Positions 25,801 through 34,515 of a DNA stretch of 64,000 nucleotides are shown in pieces. A model generated the notes under the pieces. It was given only the letters and a program-made list of their open reading frames with translations, was not told the origin of the DNA and did no database searches. A program made the translations under genes and the position numbers. Origin of the DNA: Paenibacillus catalpae (GTDB taxonomy: Bacteria; Bacillota; Bacilli; Paenibacillales; Paenibacillaceae). Every line of letters begins with the position of its first letter. Within the stretch, counting starts at the first letter, position 1. The DNA lies in the NCBI RefSeq assembly GCF_900112695.1, contig NZ_FOMT01000001.1:310001-374000 (forward strand). The letters are read 5' to 3'.

Positions 25801-27868
25801 TTCAGGTTCGGCATCGGGGGATATTTTCTCCACCGTGCGATATTTGAACGGCGGCAATGTGGCGAACTCTCCGAAGGGCACTGATCTTGCTTATCAGTTC
25901 ACTCTGGAGAATGGCTCGTATGATGTTTACCTGGGCTTCAATGATCCATGGACGAATACGAGCAGGAAAGCCAATCTGCTTCTTAACGGCGAGAACAAGG
26001 GTGCTATTACGTTTACGCCAAGCAATACGATGGCTTACACAGGCGTAAACGTAACAGATGGTTCGCTGAACATAACCATAAGAAATACCGCTTCTCAAGA
26101 TCCGATGATCAGCTGGATAATGATCGTGGATCCTTCATTAACGCCTGCTGCCGACCCAACAATGGGACTTGCGGCTGCGGCGGCATCTTCAACTAGCGTT
26201 CAGCTTTCGTGGAACAAAACGACGGGAGCGCTTGGCTATAACCTATATCGTTCAGACAGCGAGGATGGTTCGTATACGAAGGTTTACAGCGGAACGGCCG
26301 GGGTTTACACCGATTCCGGCTTGCCTTCTGAGCATACGTATTATTACAAGGTGAGCGTAATTGACGGAACGGGCACAGAGTCGGCTTTGTCCAGTGCGCA
26401 AAGCGCTGCAATTGCCCGCACGGCGCAAGAGGTTGCGGACGGCATTACGGCAATTGCTGCTCCGGCGAAAAATGCGACAGCCTTAAAGCTGCCTGTAGTT
26501 CCGGCTGAGTTCACGGTGGCTGTTCTCTCATCGGACAGCGAAGTCATCAGCACACAAGGTGTCATTACGCCGCCAGCATCCGATACAATAGTTCATCTCG
26601 TTCTTCGTGTAACGAGAACATCGGACAGCACAACAGCGGATACGGTGTCCATTGCCGTTGCTGTACCTGCGAAGTCCAGTTCGGGCAGCAGCTCCGGCAG
26701 CAACGGATTAACGCCGGTTGTTACTTCGGATTTGGCGAGACTGACTGTAAACGGCGTACTTGATTCGACGACCAAAGTTGTGAAAGGTTCGGTTACAGCA
26801 GCGGAGTTAAACCAAGCCATCCTGCTTGCACCTGTTCTGCGCAGCGGAGAGAAGGTCGTGGAGATTGAACTGCCGCAGGTGGCAGGAGCAGAAGCCTATG
26901 AGCAGCAAATTCCGGCAGCTGTTCTTGCTTCGCTTGGTCAGGAGCAAGTGATCCGGATTAAGACGAAGTTTGGCACGGTTACTTTGCCGGCGGGGATGTT
27001 CTCGACTGCCGAGCTTGGTTCCGCTCAAAACGTGACCCTTCACATTGGGGCAGCTGATACTTCGACAGCAGAGAAACCAGTCATTGAAGTCAGCATGCTG
27101 GCAGATAACAAGCCGATCGCCTTCCATAATGAAGATGCTCCGGTCGTTGTAACGATTCCGTACACACCGCAAGCGGGCGAATCCCAGGATCATCTCGTGA
27201 TCCTGTATGTGAAGGATGACGGTACAACAGAGCCGGTGCCTAGCGGCCGCTATGATCAGGCAGCAGGTGCTATGGTGTTTACAACTACGCACTTCAGCAA
27301 ATTTGCTGTTGTTGAAGTTCACAAAACATTTAACGATCTGGCTAGCGTGACTTGGGCGAAAGCACAGATTGAAGCGCTCGCGTCCAGAGGAATCATTAAC
27401 GGTACGTCGGCTCAAACCTATTCGCCAAATGCGGCCGTTACGAGAGCTGATTTTATGAAGCTTCTTGTATCCACGCTTGGTCTGACAGCCAAATTTGATT
27501 CGAACTTTGAAGATGTCCAATCTACCGACTATTACTATGAGGCGGTTGGCATTGCGAAGAAGCTTGGTATAACAAACGGAATCGGCGATAACCGGTTTGA
27601 TCCTCGTGCGAGCATCAGCCGTCAGGACATGATGACGTTAACGGCCAAAGCGTTAGTTGCCGTGCAAAAGCTGGCTGCAATGAACGGCACAGCAGGTGAC
27701 ATCAGCGGTTACGCGGATGCCGATCAAGTAAGCGCCTATGCGGCAGACAGTATCGCAACTCTGGTGAAGAATGGCATCGTTCAAGGTTCAGGCAGCAAAC
27801 TGTCGCCTCTTGCAACAACTACAAGAGCAGAGGTTGCGGTTATGCTGTATAACATCTACAAGAATTAG
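22811..27868 (+). CDS. Giant secreted SLH-anchored GH43 glycosidase with FN3 modules
   Basis: 1685 residues from GTG 22811, ten bases after AAAAGGAG; the ATG at 22715 lies inside an operator and is rejected. Signal peptide about 1-28 (RKKPIAWLLLLSLGVSLF...VSA). Then a concanavalin-like beta-sandwich (about 30-215), three FN3 modules (about 215-500), and a GH43 five-blade propeller beginning TLWADTTGNPIDAHGAGIMY, resembling the exo-galactanase-type subfamily. Next come Ig-like and malectin-like modules, another FN3, a pre-SLH domain and three SLH repeats (RADFMKLL, RQDMMTL, RAEVAVM). By family it cuts beta-galactan, arabinan or xylan side chains at the cell surface; the exact substrate is not deducible. 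Three operator-like sites lie upstream. Confidence 0.88.
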   Translation: MRKKPIAWLLLLSLGVSLFNFTPIPKVSAASEIDLEDSFTDGDLTTEPEWTVASGTWTVGADPADASNKVLSQTDAGEGIITTGDNWTDSTVTMRIYTGAGGAYPGILARVQDYKNFYYFQMQSSTGLVLSKRINGADTQIKSVTYPLSKNTWYTLKLVLIGSSIKGYIVENGMDKLVFDAVDTTYTNGKIGIRNKWQSVQVDDVLVTDVPAGNQTVIQSDATTSSSVSLTWDAVEGASSYNIYRSTTSGSGYAYVGNSTTNSYSDSSLSSDTAYYYKMAYLYGGLTESQWSPEMNAKTEGAAPAAPASPTAGAVNSSKINLSWAAVAKAAGYKVYQSSNGGETFDEIYDGTSLSFQATGLTANTEYKYHISAYNAFGESEMASAQATTYSFDAPANFKAAAVTDSSVTLTWDAVPGTTVTYSVKRAASATGTFSEIYNGTDTTYINAGLTQGTGYFYTISAVVDGVASSVSDLLGVSAVRTSFTPGTLWADTTGNPIDAHGAGIMYDAKTQKYYWYGEYHKGGWPAAGVRVYSSTDLMNWKDEGMALTLIHSMDDFTSDPLISKLYEGRTDTVNIWADIRKGRIVERPKVIYNDETKKYVMWAHIDGDKDPYNNNANYGKAQAGVATSDSPTGPFVYQRSYRMDLAPAGETDYHPSDKGMARDMNLFKDDDGTGYLIYSSEENLTIYISKLTPDYLDVTGWHKDGNVDENGNAVRDTSYKAVYGVDYVRVFPGAQREAPAMFKYNGHYYMITSGATGWAANQNKYTVADHIFGPWAPMQDPFVRTSASDPDPAKAFNTQSTFVIPVDPENGKFIYVGDMWNGGNFAGDGAKYVFLPIEFGMGTDIAIKWYANWTPDLLDAMGQVNVTTKFPEAVKLGEVPDLPEQVDVLGKTGTQSTPVTWSVNSHAPTAADFSKPGPITVQMTLPEHHNKVQSIKMYVVPDNALYFVNAGGYATSDYKLLASYMQDTLANKTVVEQAYNDADATPWGYLGIDSLPSGSASGDIFSTVRYLNGGNVANSPKGTDLAYQFTLENGSYDVYLGFNDPWTNTSRKANLLLNGENKGAITFTPSNTMAYTGVNVTDGSLNITIRNTASQDPMISWIMIVDPSLTPAADPTMGLAAAAASSTSVQLSWNKTTGALGYNLYRSDSEDGSYTKVYSGTAGVYTDSGLPSEHTYYYKVSVIDGTGTESALSSAQSAAIARTAQEVADGITAIAAPAKNATALKLPVVPAEFTVAVLSSDSEVISTQGVITPPASDTIVHLVLRVTRTSDSTTADTVSIAVAVPAKSSSGSSSGSNGLTPVVTSDLARLTVNGVLDSTTKVVKGSVTAAELNQAILLAPVLRSGEKVVEIELPQVAGAEAYEQQIPAAVLASLGQEQVIRIKTKFGTVTLPAGMFSTAELGSAQNVTLHIGAADTSTAEKPVIEVSMLADNKPIAFHNEDAPVVVTIPYTPQAGESQDHLVILYVKDDGTTEPVPSGRYDQAAGAMVFTTTHFSKFAVVEVHKTFNDLASVTWAKAQIEALASRGIINGTSAQTYSPNAAVTRADFMKLLVSTLGLTAKFDSNFEDVQSTDYYYEAVGIAKKLGITNGIGDNRFDPRASISRQDMMTLTAKALVAVQKLAAMNGTAGDISGYADADQVSAYAADSIATLVKNGIVQGSGSKLSPLATTTRAEVAVMLYNIYKN

Positions 27869-27879
27869 AGTTTGAGACC

Positions 27880-27921
27880 AGGACAATCCGGAAGTAGGTA
27901 TTCTTCCGGATTGTCCTTTTT
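27880..27921 (+). terminator. Terminator after the giant GH43 gene
   Basis: Perfect 15-bp stem AGGACAATCCGGAAG / CTTCCGGATTGTCCT with an 8-base loop, then TTTTTC. Confidence 0.93.
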
Positions 27922-27938
27922 CATCCAGCTGTTATAAT
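27911..27938 (+). promoter_or_regulatory. Promoter overlapping the terminator arm
   Basis: TTGTCC (27911-27916) lies in the 3' arm of the preceding terminator, followed by a 16-base spacer and consensus TATAAT (27933-27938). It should drive the AraC gene at 27972. Confidence 0.65.
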
Positions 27939-27971
27939 AGTCCCTAGTAAAAAGGAGGTGTTCCCTGCAGC

Positions 27972-28784
27972 ATGCCGGATGTTATCTTTTATCGCGATTC
28001 AGCCCTTCCATTCCTGGAGGCCAAGCGATGCCGGAAGAGTGATTTTGCCTATCAGAAGCATTTTCATGAGGAGTATTCTATAGGGTTAATAGACACGGGA
28101 GAGACTTATGCCTGGTGCGATGGGACGAAACACAAGGTGGAAGCAGGGAGAATGATCAGCTTTCCGCCAATGATGCTTCATGCCTGTCATCCGGAGGAAG
28201 GCGCAGACTGGAGCTATAAGATGCTGTTTATTAAGCAGGAATGGCTTCAGGGGCTTTCGCAGCGGGAGCTTGACCAGTTACATATTCCCTTTTTACTTGC
28301 TGAGGGGAAGAACAAGGCCTGCCGGCTCTATATGAACAAAGTGATGGATGCACTATCCGGATCAGGTACGCCGCTTGCGATTGAAACCTCTATGATCGAA
28401 CTCATTCAGGCGCTTGTGAGCCGCAATGATTCCGATTATGAGCATGAAGGCAGCAGCACCAGACAAGACCGGAAATACATCAAGCTGGTAAGCGAATATT
28501 TGCATGAGCATTTTACCGAGAAGATCACATTAGATAGTCTTGAGAGCATAACCGGCATCAGCAAATTTCATCTGATTCGACTATTCAAACAATCCAGCCA
28601 TTTGCCGCCACATGCCTATCAAAACTTGCTGCGGATCAATCATGCCAAGACGGAGCTTAAGAAGAGGCAGCGGCCGATTGCAGATATTGCGGCGGAAGCG
28701 GGATTCTATGACCAAAGCCATTTTACGAGAATGTTTAGCAGGATCGTAGGGGTTACGCCTCAAAAGTACGCATTATCGATGTAG
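27972..28784 (+). CDS. AraC-family transcriptional regulator with cupin sensor
   Basis: 270 residues. N-terminal cupin-like ligand domain about 1-145 (KHFHEEYSIGLIDTGE, GRMISFPPMMLHACHPEE) and C-terminal AraC double helix-turn-helix about 165-268 (ITLDSLESITGISKFHLIRL, then IADIAAEAGFYDQSHFTRMF). AAAGGAGGTG precedes the ATG by about twelve bases. It lies directly upstream of the proline dehydrogenase gene on the same strand with only 79 bases between, so local control of that gene or of the isomerase-like gene is possible. The effector is unknown; this subclass includes both sugar and amino-acid sensors. Confidence 0.88.
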   Translation: MPDVIFYRDSALPFLEAKRCRKSDFAYQKHFHEEYSIGLIDTGETYAWCDGTKHKVEAGRMISFPPMMLHACHPEEGADWSYKMLFIKQEWLQGLSQRELDQLHIPFLLAEGKNKACRLYMNKVMDALSGSGTPLAIETSMIELIQALVSRNDSDYEHEGSSTRQDRKYIKLVSEYLHEHFTEKITLDSLESITGISKFHLIRLFKQSSHLPPHAYQNLLRINHAKTELKKRQRPIADIAAEAGFYDQSHFTRMFSRIVGVTPQKYALSM

Positions 28785-28863
28785 CAGCAAGAGCAATTTT
28801 ATACAATACTGCCGCTCCGTTCTTCCTTACAATAAGGGCAATTGGGAGAAAAGGAGTGGCATC

Positions 28864-29823
28864 ATGTATCAACCTTCGGAATTGGAACAACAATTTACAG
28901 CAGCTTTAAAATCAATCGCAAGGCGTATGGATGTAAAAGATTATGTGGAGCAAACACCGCAATTGAATCGTATTTTGAGTCATGCTGCTAAACGGTATGT
29001 TGCGGGAGATCATCTTCAGGATGGCATGGCAGCAGGGAAAAAGCTAGCGGGAAGGGGTTATTCTCTTTCTATCGAATATATGGGGGAGAATACGTTCGAC
29101 CTCGCTGAATGTGAACAGGCTGCAATAGAGTTGAAAGCGCTTATCCATGAGCTGAAGCTGGCTGGAATGCCGGCCCGGGTATCGTTTGATTTGTCACATA
29201 TCGGCTTAATGGTAAGCCCATCTCTTGCTTATTCTTATTTGATGGATCTGGCAGTACAAGCCGCAGGAACGGATATTGAGCTCTTTATCAGCATGGAAGA
29301 GTCAGGCAAAACAGACGACATATTATCCGTCTATAACCAGGCAGCAGCTGTCTATTCGGGTATTGGCATTACCCTGCAGGCGCAATTGACAAGAACGCTG
29401 GAGGATTTGGCTGCGGTCACATCACCTCGCCGCATCCGCATCGTGAAAGGGGCTTATCAAGAGCCGGATCATCTCTCTATTGCCCGGTCACCTGAATTGA
29501 ATCAACGTTACTTGCAATTGGTAGAAATAGCAATCCAGCAAGGGCATCAGGTTTCTATCGCAACCCATGACGAAGTTATTATTAACGCCGTGCTGGAACG
29601 CGGCTGGCTGCAGGACTCTCAAGCCGAAATCGAAATGTTATACGGTATTCGCCCGGATCTGGCAAGCCGGCTTCAAAGAGCTGGACAACCGGTTCGCATT
29701 TATGTTCCTTACGGTCATGAATGGTACTTGTATTTATGTCACCGGATTGCGGAATACCCGCCTAACCTGTATCAGGCTGTTATCGATATGGTAAGCGGAC
29801 AGGAAATGAACAACAACTACTAG
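28864..29823 (+). CDS. Proline dehydrogenase (PutB/FadM type)
   Basis: 319-residue FAD-dependent TIM-barrel enzyme converting L-proline to pyrroline-5-carboxylate, the first step of proline catabolism. Hallmarks are SRRIRIVKGAYQEP-like RIRIVKGAYQEP (about residue 197), SIATHD, EIEMLYGIR, and the substrate-binding C-terminal helix VPYGHEWYLYLCHRIAEYP. Length matches the monofunctional bacterial enzymes of about 300 residues. AAAAGGAGTG precedes ATG 28864. The partner pyrroline-5-carboxylate dehydrogenase is not in the window. Its placement among polysaccharide genes next to an AraC regulator is unusual. Confidence 0.88.
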   Translation: MYQPSELEQQFTAALKSIARRMDVKDYVEQTPQLNRILSHAAKRYVAGDHLQDGMAAGKKLAGRGYSLSIEYMGENTFDLAECEQAAIELKALIHELKLAGMPARVSFDLSHIGLMVSPSLAYSYLMDLAVQAAGTDIELFISMEESGKTDDILSVYNQAAAVYSGIGITLQAQLTRTLEDLAAVTSPRRIRIVKGAYQEPDHLSIARSPELNQRYLQLVEIAIQQGHQVSIATHDEVIINAVLERGWLQDSQAEIEMLYGIRPDLASRLQRAGQPVRIYVPYGHEWYLYLCHRIAEYPPNLYQAVIDMVSGQEMNNNY

Positions 29824-29841
29824 CATTGGAGTGTGTTCGTT

Positions 29842-30753
29842 ATGACATCTAATTATCACCTGAATGACGGTTCTTCGCTTCCGCCAAGAATGGAGCTGCA
29901 GCAGTCCTGGTGGGCAATGATCGGCCTTGGCGAGAACGGCCGGGAATGGACGATGGAAGAGAAATTCGAGCGGATTGCGGCTGCCGGGTTCACCGGGATA
30001 AGCGCCACGATGCCATCCGAGCAGGATATCTTGGAGTGGCATCGATTGCTGGATAAATACCAGTTCACCTTCAGTACGGTTGCTTTCCCGTCAAGTAAGA
30101 GCGACATGGGGGACATTCTGGAGACAGTCAAACAGTTTGGCCGGGTGCAATATATCAATTCGCAGGTTATGGATGCCTTTGTGGTTGGTGATAAGGCTGT
30201 CCAATTGCTGCAGGAGCTTCTTGAAGCGTCAGCGGATGCGGGAATTCCTCATTTCATCGAAACACACCGGGGCAGGATCACGCAGGATTTGCTCCGGACG
30301 ACGGATTATGTACGGGCTTTGCCGCAATTACAGCTGATCATCGATTTATCGCATTATGTCGTGGCTGGTGAATTAGACGGTGCTGGCAGCCGCGCGGAGG
30401 CGGAGTTTGAGGTTCTGCTGGAGCGGACGGCAGGGATCCATGGCCGCATCTCGAACGGGGAGCAGGTTCAGATTGATATCGGTAAGAGCGGCAGTCATCC
30501 GATGGTAGACCATTTCAAACGCTGGTGGAAGAAAGGGATGCGGAACTGGTATGCGAATGCAGTGCCTGGCGATATTCTCTCTTTTGTTCCCGAGCTTGGT
30601 CCTCCAGGCTATGCGATTACCAGGATCGTTGAGGAGAACCGCGAGATTGAAACAACCGACCGCTGGCAGCAGGCACTGCTTCTGAAGCAAATCGCCGAGG
30701 AGCTGTGGGAAGAGGTTGTAGCCGAGGCGGTAAACAAGAGCGTTGTACGATAA
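29842..30753 (+). CDS. Sugar phosphate isomerase/epimerase-like TIM-barrel protein
   Basis: 303 residues from ATG 29842, with TTGGAGTG about ten bases upstream; a GTG at 29833 is an alternative. The sequence fits the xylose-isomerase-like (AP endonuclease 2) TIM-barrel group: EKFERIAAAGFTGISATMPS, FIETHRG, LQLIIDLSHYVVAGE, HGRISNGEQVQID and DILSFVPELGPPGYAI near the C-terminus, with Glu/Asp/His residues at barrel-end positions typical of metal binding. The substrate is unknown; the group includes isomerases, epimerases and dehydratases for sugars or inositols. Follows the proline dehydrogenase by 18 bases, so probably co-transcribed with it. Confidence 0.8.
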   Translation: MTSNYHLNDGSSLPPRMELQQSWWAMIGLGENGREWTMEEKFERIAAAGFTGISATMPSEQDILEWHRLLDKYQFTFSTVAFPSSKSDMGDILETVKQFGRVQYINSQVMDAFVVGDKAVQLLQELLEASADAGIPHFIETHRGRITQDLLRTTDYVRALPQLQLIIDLSHYVVAGELDGAGSRAEAEFEVLLERTAGIHGRISNGEQVQIDIGKSGSHPMVDHFKRWWKKGMRNWYANAVPGDILSFVPELGPPGYAITRIVEENREIETTDRWQQALLLKQIAEELWEEVVAEAVNKSVVR

Positions 30754-30761
30754 GGGGAATG

Positions 30762-30796
30762 AAAGGCTGTCTGCATGTGCAGGCGGCCTTTTTTAT
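30762..30796 (+). terminator. Terminator after the isomerase-like gene
   Basis: Stem AAAGGCTGTCTGC / GCAGGCGGCCTTT with one G-U pair and an ATGT loop, then TTTTT. Confidence 0.85.
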
Positions 30797-30810
30797 GCGG
30801 ATTTTCACAG

Positions 30811-30862
30811 AAATGATCAATGAAGTGGTCTGATTTGCCAATTCGCAAACCAAATGATCAAT
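30811..30862. repeat. Direct repeat AAATGATCAAT upstream of the beta-helix gene
   Basis: AAATGATCAAT occurs at 30811-30821 and 30852-30862, 41 bases apart (about four helical turns). Between them, TTTGC / GCAAA forms a short inverted repeat (about 30834-30848). The spacing suits a regulator binding two sites on the same face; no better-defined promoter was recognised in the 258-base spacer. Confidence 0.4.
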
Positions 30863-31011
30863 CGGAATGAAGCTTTTGCCCATACCCAATTGGAATACAG
30901 CTATTCTATAATTTGGGTGTTCAGCAGGCGAATCAAGGAAGGAGGGCAGAAGGAATTGTAATCGCTATCATATATGACTCAATTTGAATCATGACGAGGA
31001 GGAATTGATGG

Positions 31012-33684
31012 ATGAAGACCAGATTGTTGATAGGGATGTTGACCGTATGCGTGGCGGTGAGCACCTTGCTTACGGGTCCCATTGGAAGAGAAGCGCACGC
31101 CGCAGGCGAAGCCGTGCTTCCGGGAACGATACCGCTGGGAGAGGGAGGGCGCAGCTTGCTGTATCCGGACAATTGGTATCCGGGCTATGAAGACGCGGAA
31201 GGCAGATTCCTTCATGATTTCTCCTATGCAGGCTATCACCGGGGCGAAGCTCCGCTTCCTGACGTGGACGCGACGGGCGGCATCGATGTGACAAAAGCGC
31301 CGTACTCTGCGGATGCCACTGGCCAAACCGATGCAACATCGGCCATCCAACAGGCGATTAATGCTGCATCAGCAGCCGGCGGCGGTGTCGTCTATCTGCC
31401 GGAAGGTACCTACAAGCTGAATCCTCCTGATGGACAAGCTTATGCTCTAGGCATTCATGCGAGTAATGTGGTGCTCAAGGGAGCAGGTATCGGCAAGACG
31501 TTCCTGTACAATGCCTCTGAATTTATGAAGCAGAAGGATATTATCCGCATTGGCGGCGGCGACTGGGTGAAGACAGATACAACAGCCAAGCTGAGCAAAT
31601 CCGTCACGAAGACAACCGTTCTGCTCCCGGTTGATGATGCAGCTGGTTTCGCGGTTGGCGATTATGTGCTGATTACCTTTGATACAACGCAGGAATTTCT
31701 GGCGGAGCTTGGCATGCAGAACAAATGGGCTTCGCGCCTCGGGAAGGTGGAGCCGATCTTCTACAGGCAGATTGTTGCGGTAGATGCGGAGCATCATACG
31801 CTGACCGTAGATATCCCGACCCGTTATCCGCTGAAGACCAGAGATAACATTACCGTTACGAAGACACAGGCTCCAATCTCGGAGATTGGGCTGGAGGATT
31901 TCTCCATTGCGAATATCCAGAATTCGAAGAGCGGACTAGGCGAGGATGACTTTAAAGTCGAGGGAACAGCCGGCTATGAGACCGATAACGCGAAAGCCAT
32001 TAATGTCATTGCAGCCGCAAACAGCTGGATCCGCAACATCAGCACGTACAAGCCGGAGGGCAACTCTACCTACCATATTTTATCCAAGGGCATCATTCTT
32101 GACCGGACGAAAAATATTACCGTTGACCATGTGACGATGGAATACCCGCAATACCGGGGTGCGAACGGAAACGGTTATTTGTATCAGTTTATCGGCAACG
32201 ATAATTTGATTACAGACAGCAATGCGATTGGCGCAAGACACAGCTTTACGTATGCGAATTTCTCCGCGAACGGCAATGTCATGCATAACGTGTACTCGGA
32301 GAACTCCACTCTTATGACCGATTTCCACATGTACCTGAGCATGGCGAACCTGATTGACAATATGACGGTGAACGGCGACGGGATCTCCGCTATTACGAGG
32401 GATTACGGGTCTTCGGCAACAAACCGGCATGGTGTCGTAACGACGGAAAGCGTGTTCTGGAACACGACAGGGCTTAAGGCACATAGCAGTAAAAACGGCA
32501 TTATCGTGGAATCCGAGCAATCCGGCAACGGTTATGTTATTGGCACAAAAGGGCCGGTGAACGGCGTAAATGTTCAAATTACCGGTTCAATTCCGGAAGC
32601 GGATACGAAGCCTTTTGATATGGCGGAAGGTGTGGGAGAAGGCGAGCGGTTATCGCCGCAAAGCCTGTTCGAGGATCAATATGCAAGACGGGAGAGCCAG
32701 CTCGGAACAGGTCTTGCTTCGCTGCTGGTGAATGGTGAACCGGCGGAGGGCGTACAGTTTCTGAAGACGGCCTATACGGTTGTTCTTCCCTATGGAACCA
32801 AGACAACGCCAACCCTTGAGGCAGCAGCTCTTGCAGGCGACGCCTCAATCCGAATCGAGCAGCCAGCTGCTCCGAACGGCACGGGTGCGATACATGTTAC
32901 GAAGAACGGACAAACCACAGACTATAAAATAACTTTCCAGGTGGCGGCAAATCCGGCGCTTCCCAAAAGTATTTCGATCTCTCCCGACCGTTCAACCCTT
33001 GGCTGGCGCGTAACCAGCGATGCGATTAGTGTTGGTCATGAGGGGGCATTAAAGTCTCTTATTACGCTGAATAACGGCGAGACGATCGATCCGGTACAGG
33101 CTGGCCTCAAGGTGAAATATAAAATCGATAACAAAGAATTTGGCAGCATAAAGAAAGGCAATGTGTTCAAAGCGAAAAAGCCGGGAACCGTGACCGTATC
33201 CGCATCCACCAAGATGAACGGGGCAGAAGTAACCTCTACTCGTACGTTTACCGTTCTTGAGGCGATGACTGAGCCGGAAGGCAAGCTTGCGGCAATCCGT
33301 CAAGTGACGGCAAGCGCCAATGACGGCAATCTGCCAATCAACACGATGGACCGTGATCCGGATTCCAGATGGTCGGCTGACGGCAGCGGACAATATTTGC
33401 TCGTTGAGCTGGAGAAGGCTCAGAAGATCGATCAGGTCAGCATTTTGTTCTACAACGGCAATCAGCGTTTCAGTACATTTGATATAGAGGTATCCGAAGA
33501 CGGCGTTCATTATGAGAAAATACTTGATCATCAGAAGAGCCATAAGCCATCGCCTAACGCCACAGAGAGCTTTCCTCTCCCGCAGCCGGTAAAAGCCAAA
33601 TTCATCAAATATGTCGGCTACGGCAATGAGCTGAACGGCTGGAACAGCATTGTCGAATTCTGGGTGCATAAAGCCAGCAAATAA
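31012..33684 (+). CDS. Secreted right-handed beta-helix polysaccharide-degrading protein with discoidin-type C-terminal domain
   Basis: 890 residues. Signal peptide about 1-29 (MKTRLLIGMLTVCVAVSTLL...AHA). A pectate-lyase-superfamily beta-helix spans about 95-560, opening DATGQTDATSAIQQAINAAS, AGGGVVYLPEGTYKL and continuing with DRTKNITVDHVTM and FTYANFSANGNVMHNVYSEN. Then an Ig-like Big domain (about 645-750) and a C-terminal F5/8 type C (discoidin-like) sugar-binding domain (about 770-890: NTMDRDPDSRWSADGSGQYL). No SLH repeats, so it should be released or bind polysaccharide. Probable lyase or hydrolase of a pectin-like glycan; the family is not resolved. ATG 31012 lies six bases after GAGGAGGAATTG. 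Confidence 0.82.
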   Translation: MKTRLLIGMLTVCVAVSTLLTGPIGREAHAAGEAVLPGTIPLGEGGRSLLYPDNWYPGYEDAEGRFLHDFSYAGYHRGEAPLPDVDATGGIDVTKAPYSADATGQTDATSAIQQAINAASAAGGGVVYLPEGTYKLNPPDGQAYALGIHASNVVLKGAGIGKTFLYNASEFMKQKDIIRIGGGDWVKTDTTAKLSKSVTKTTVLLPVDDAAGFAVGDYVLITFDTTQEFLAELGMQNKWASRLGKVEPIFYRQIVAVDAEHHTLTVDIPTRYPLKTRDNITVTKTQAPISEIGLEDFSIANIQNSKSGLGEDDFKVEGTAGYETDNAKAINVIAAANSWIRNISTYKPEGNSTYHILSKGIILDRTKNITVDHVTMEYPQYRGANGNGYLYQFIGNDNLITDSNAIGARHSFTYANFSANGNVMHNVYSENSTLMTDFHMYLSMANLIDNMTVNGDGISAITRDYGSSATNRHGVVTTESVFWNTTGLKAHSSKNGIIVESEQSGNGYVIGTKGPVNGVNVQITGSIPEADTKPFDMAEGVGEGERLSPQSLFEDQYARRESQLGTGLASLLVNGEPAEGVQFLKTAYTVVLPYGTKTTPTLEAAALAGDASIRIEQPAAPNGTGAIHVTKNGQTTDYKITFQVAANPALPKSISISPDRSTLGWRVTSDAISVGHEGALKSLITLNNGETIDPVQAGLKVKYKIDNKEFGSIKKGNVFKAKKPGTVTVSASTKMNGAEVTSTRTFTVLEAMTEPEGKLAAIRQVTASANDGNLPINTMDRDPDSRWSADGSGQYLLVELEKAQKIDQVSILFYNGNQRFSTFDIEVSEDGVHYEKILDHQKSHKPSPNATESFPLPQPVKAKFIKYVGYGNELNGWNSIVEFWVHKASK

Positions 33685-33695
33685 TCGGATCAAGG

Positions 33696-33724
33696 AAGGA
33701 GAGGGAGGTTCCCTCTCCTTTATG
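33696..33724 (+). terminator. Terminator after the beta-helix gene
   Basis: Perfect 11-bp stem AAGGAGAGGGA (33696-33706) / TCCCTCTCCTT (33710-33720) with a 3-base loop; the following sequence is only moderately T-rich. Confidence 0.75.
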
Positions 33725-33797
33725 ATATTTACCGGATGTTTCCTCCTCTTTTCGGGAAAGCTAATCCTTATTATGGATGCAAGGGGGGAGCGGCAAC

Positions 33798-34472
33798 ATG
33801 ACAGGCTCGACGGGTATGACTGGCTGGTCCAAATGGCTGCGAAGCCACTTGATTCCTTTTAAGCAGAACAGACTGTTGCAGATCATTATTGCGGTGTTTG
33901 TTGTCTTCTGGATCATCATGGCGATAAAGCCCTCAGATTGGAAAATTTGGGCGGTCGAAAATGCACTCTTAATCGCATTTATCCTTGTGCTGGCTATCGT
34001 CTACCGGAAGTTTCCGTTAAGCAATTTATCGTATTTGCTTATCGCGTTCTTTTTGGCGATGCATGCTTTTGCAGCGCATTACACGTATCAGAATACACCG
34101 GTAGACGAGTGGCTGAAGCAGGCTCTCCATATCAAGAGAGGCTTTTATGACCGGATCGTCCACTTTGCTTTTGGGTTATTAGTTGCATTCCCCGTGCGGG
34201 AAGCTGTCCAATATTTTCTGAAGCTGCGCGGGAAGTGGCCGCCATACCTCGTGACCTTCACCTTCATCATGACGGCAAGCGCCTTATATGAGCTGCTCGA
34301 AATGTGGTCCGCCTATCTGTTCAACCGAAAGATGGCCGCCCAATATATCGGGCTTGAGGGCGATCCGTTTGATGCCCAGAAGGATATGACGATGACACTC
34401 ATCGGCGCCCTGCTTGCCGTTGTGATTTTTCTGATTTTACACAAAACGTTAAATAAAAGCCGCGTGAAATAA
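33798..34472 (+). CDS. DUF2238 (YjdF-like) integral membrane protein
   Basis: 224 residues from ATG 33798, after AAGGGGGGAG; the longer frame from 33777 starts before this ribosome site. About six membrane segments: IIIAVFVVFWIIMAI, ALLIAFILVLAIVY, LLIAFFLAMHAFAAHYTY and others, with the conserved DUF2238 signature YDRIVHFAFGLL, FIMTASALYELLEMWSA and DPFDAQKDMTMTLIGALLA. The function of this family is unknown. It stands alone between two terminators, unrelated to the surrounding sugar genes. Acidic and His residues in the conserved segments could bind metal, but this is only a guess. Confidence 0.88.
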   Translation: MTGSTGMTGWSKWLRSHLIPFKQNRLLQIIIAVFVVFWIIMAIKPSDWKIWAVENALLIAFILVLAIVYRKFPLSNLSYLLIAFFLAMHAFAAHYTYQNTPVDEWLKQALHIKRGFYDRIVHFAFGLLVAFPVREAVQYFLKLRGKWPPYLVTFTFIMTASALYELLEMWSAYLFNRKMAAQYIGLEGDPFDAQKDMTMTLIGALLAVVIFLILHKTLNKSRVK

Positions 34473-34506
34473 CCCCTTTCAGCCTCGGGTTGAAAGGGGT
34501 TATTTC
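34471..34506 (+). terminator. Terminator after the DUF2238 gene
   Basis: Perfect 11-bp stem AACCCCTTTCA / TGAAAGGGGTT, then ATTTCTAT. Its arm overlaps the stop codon of the gene. Confidence 0.85.
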
Positions 34507-34515
34507 TATGCCAAT

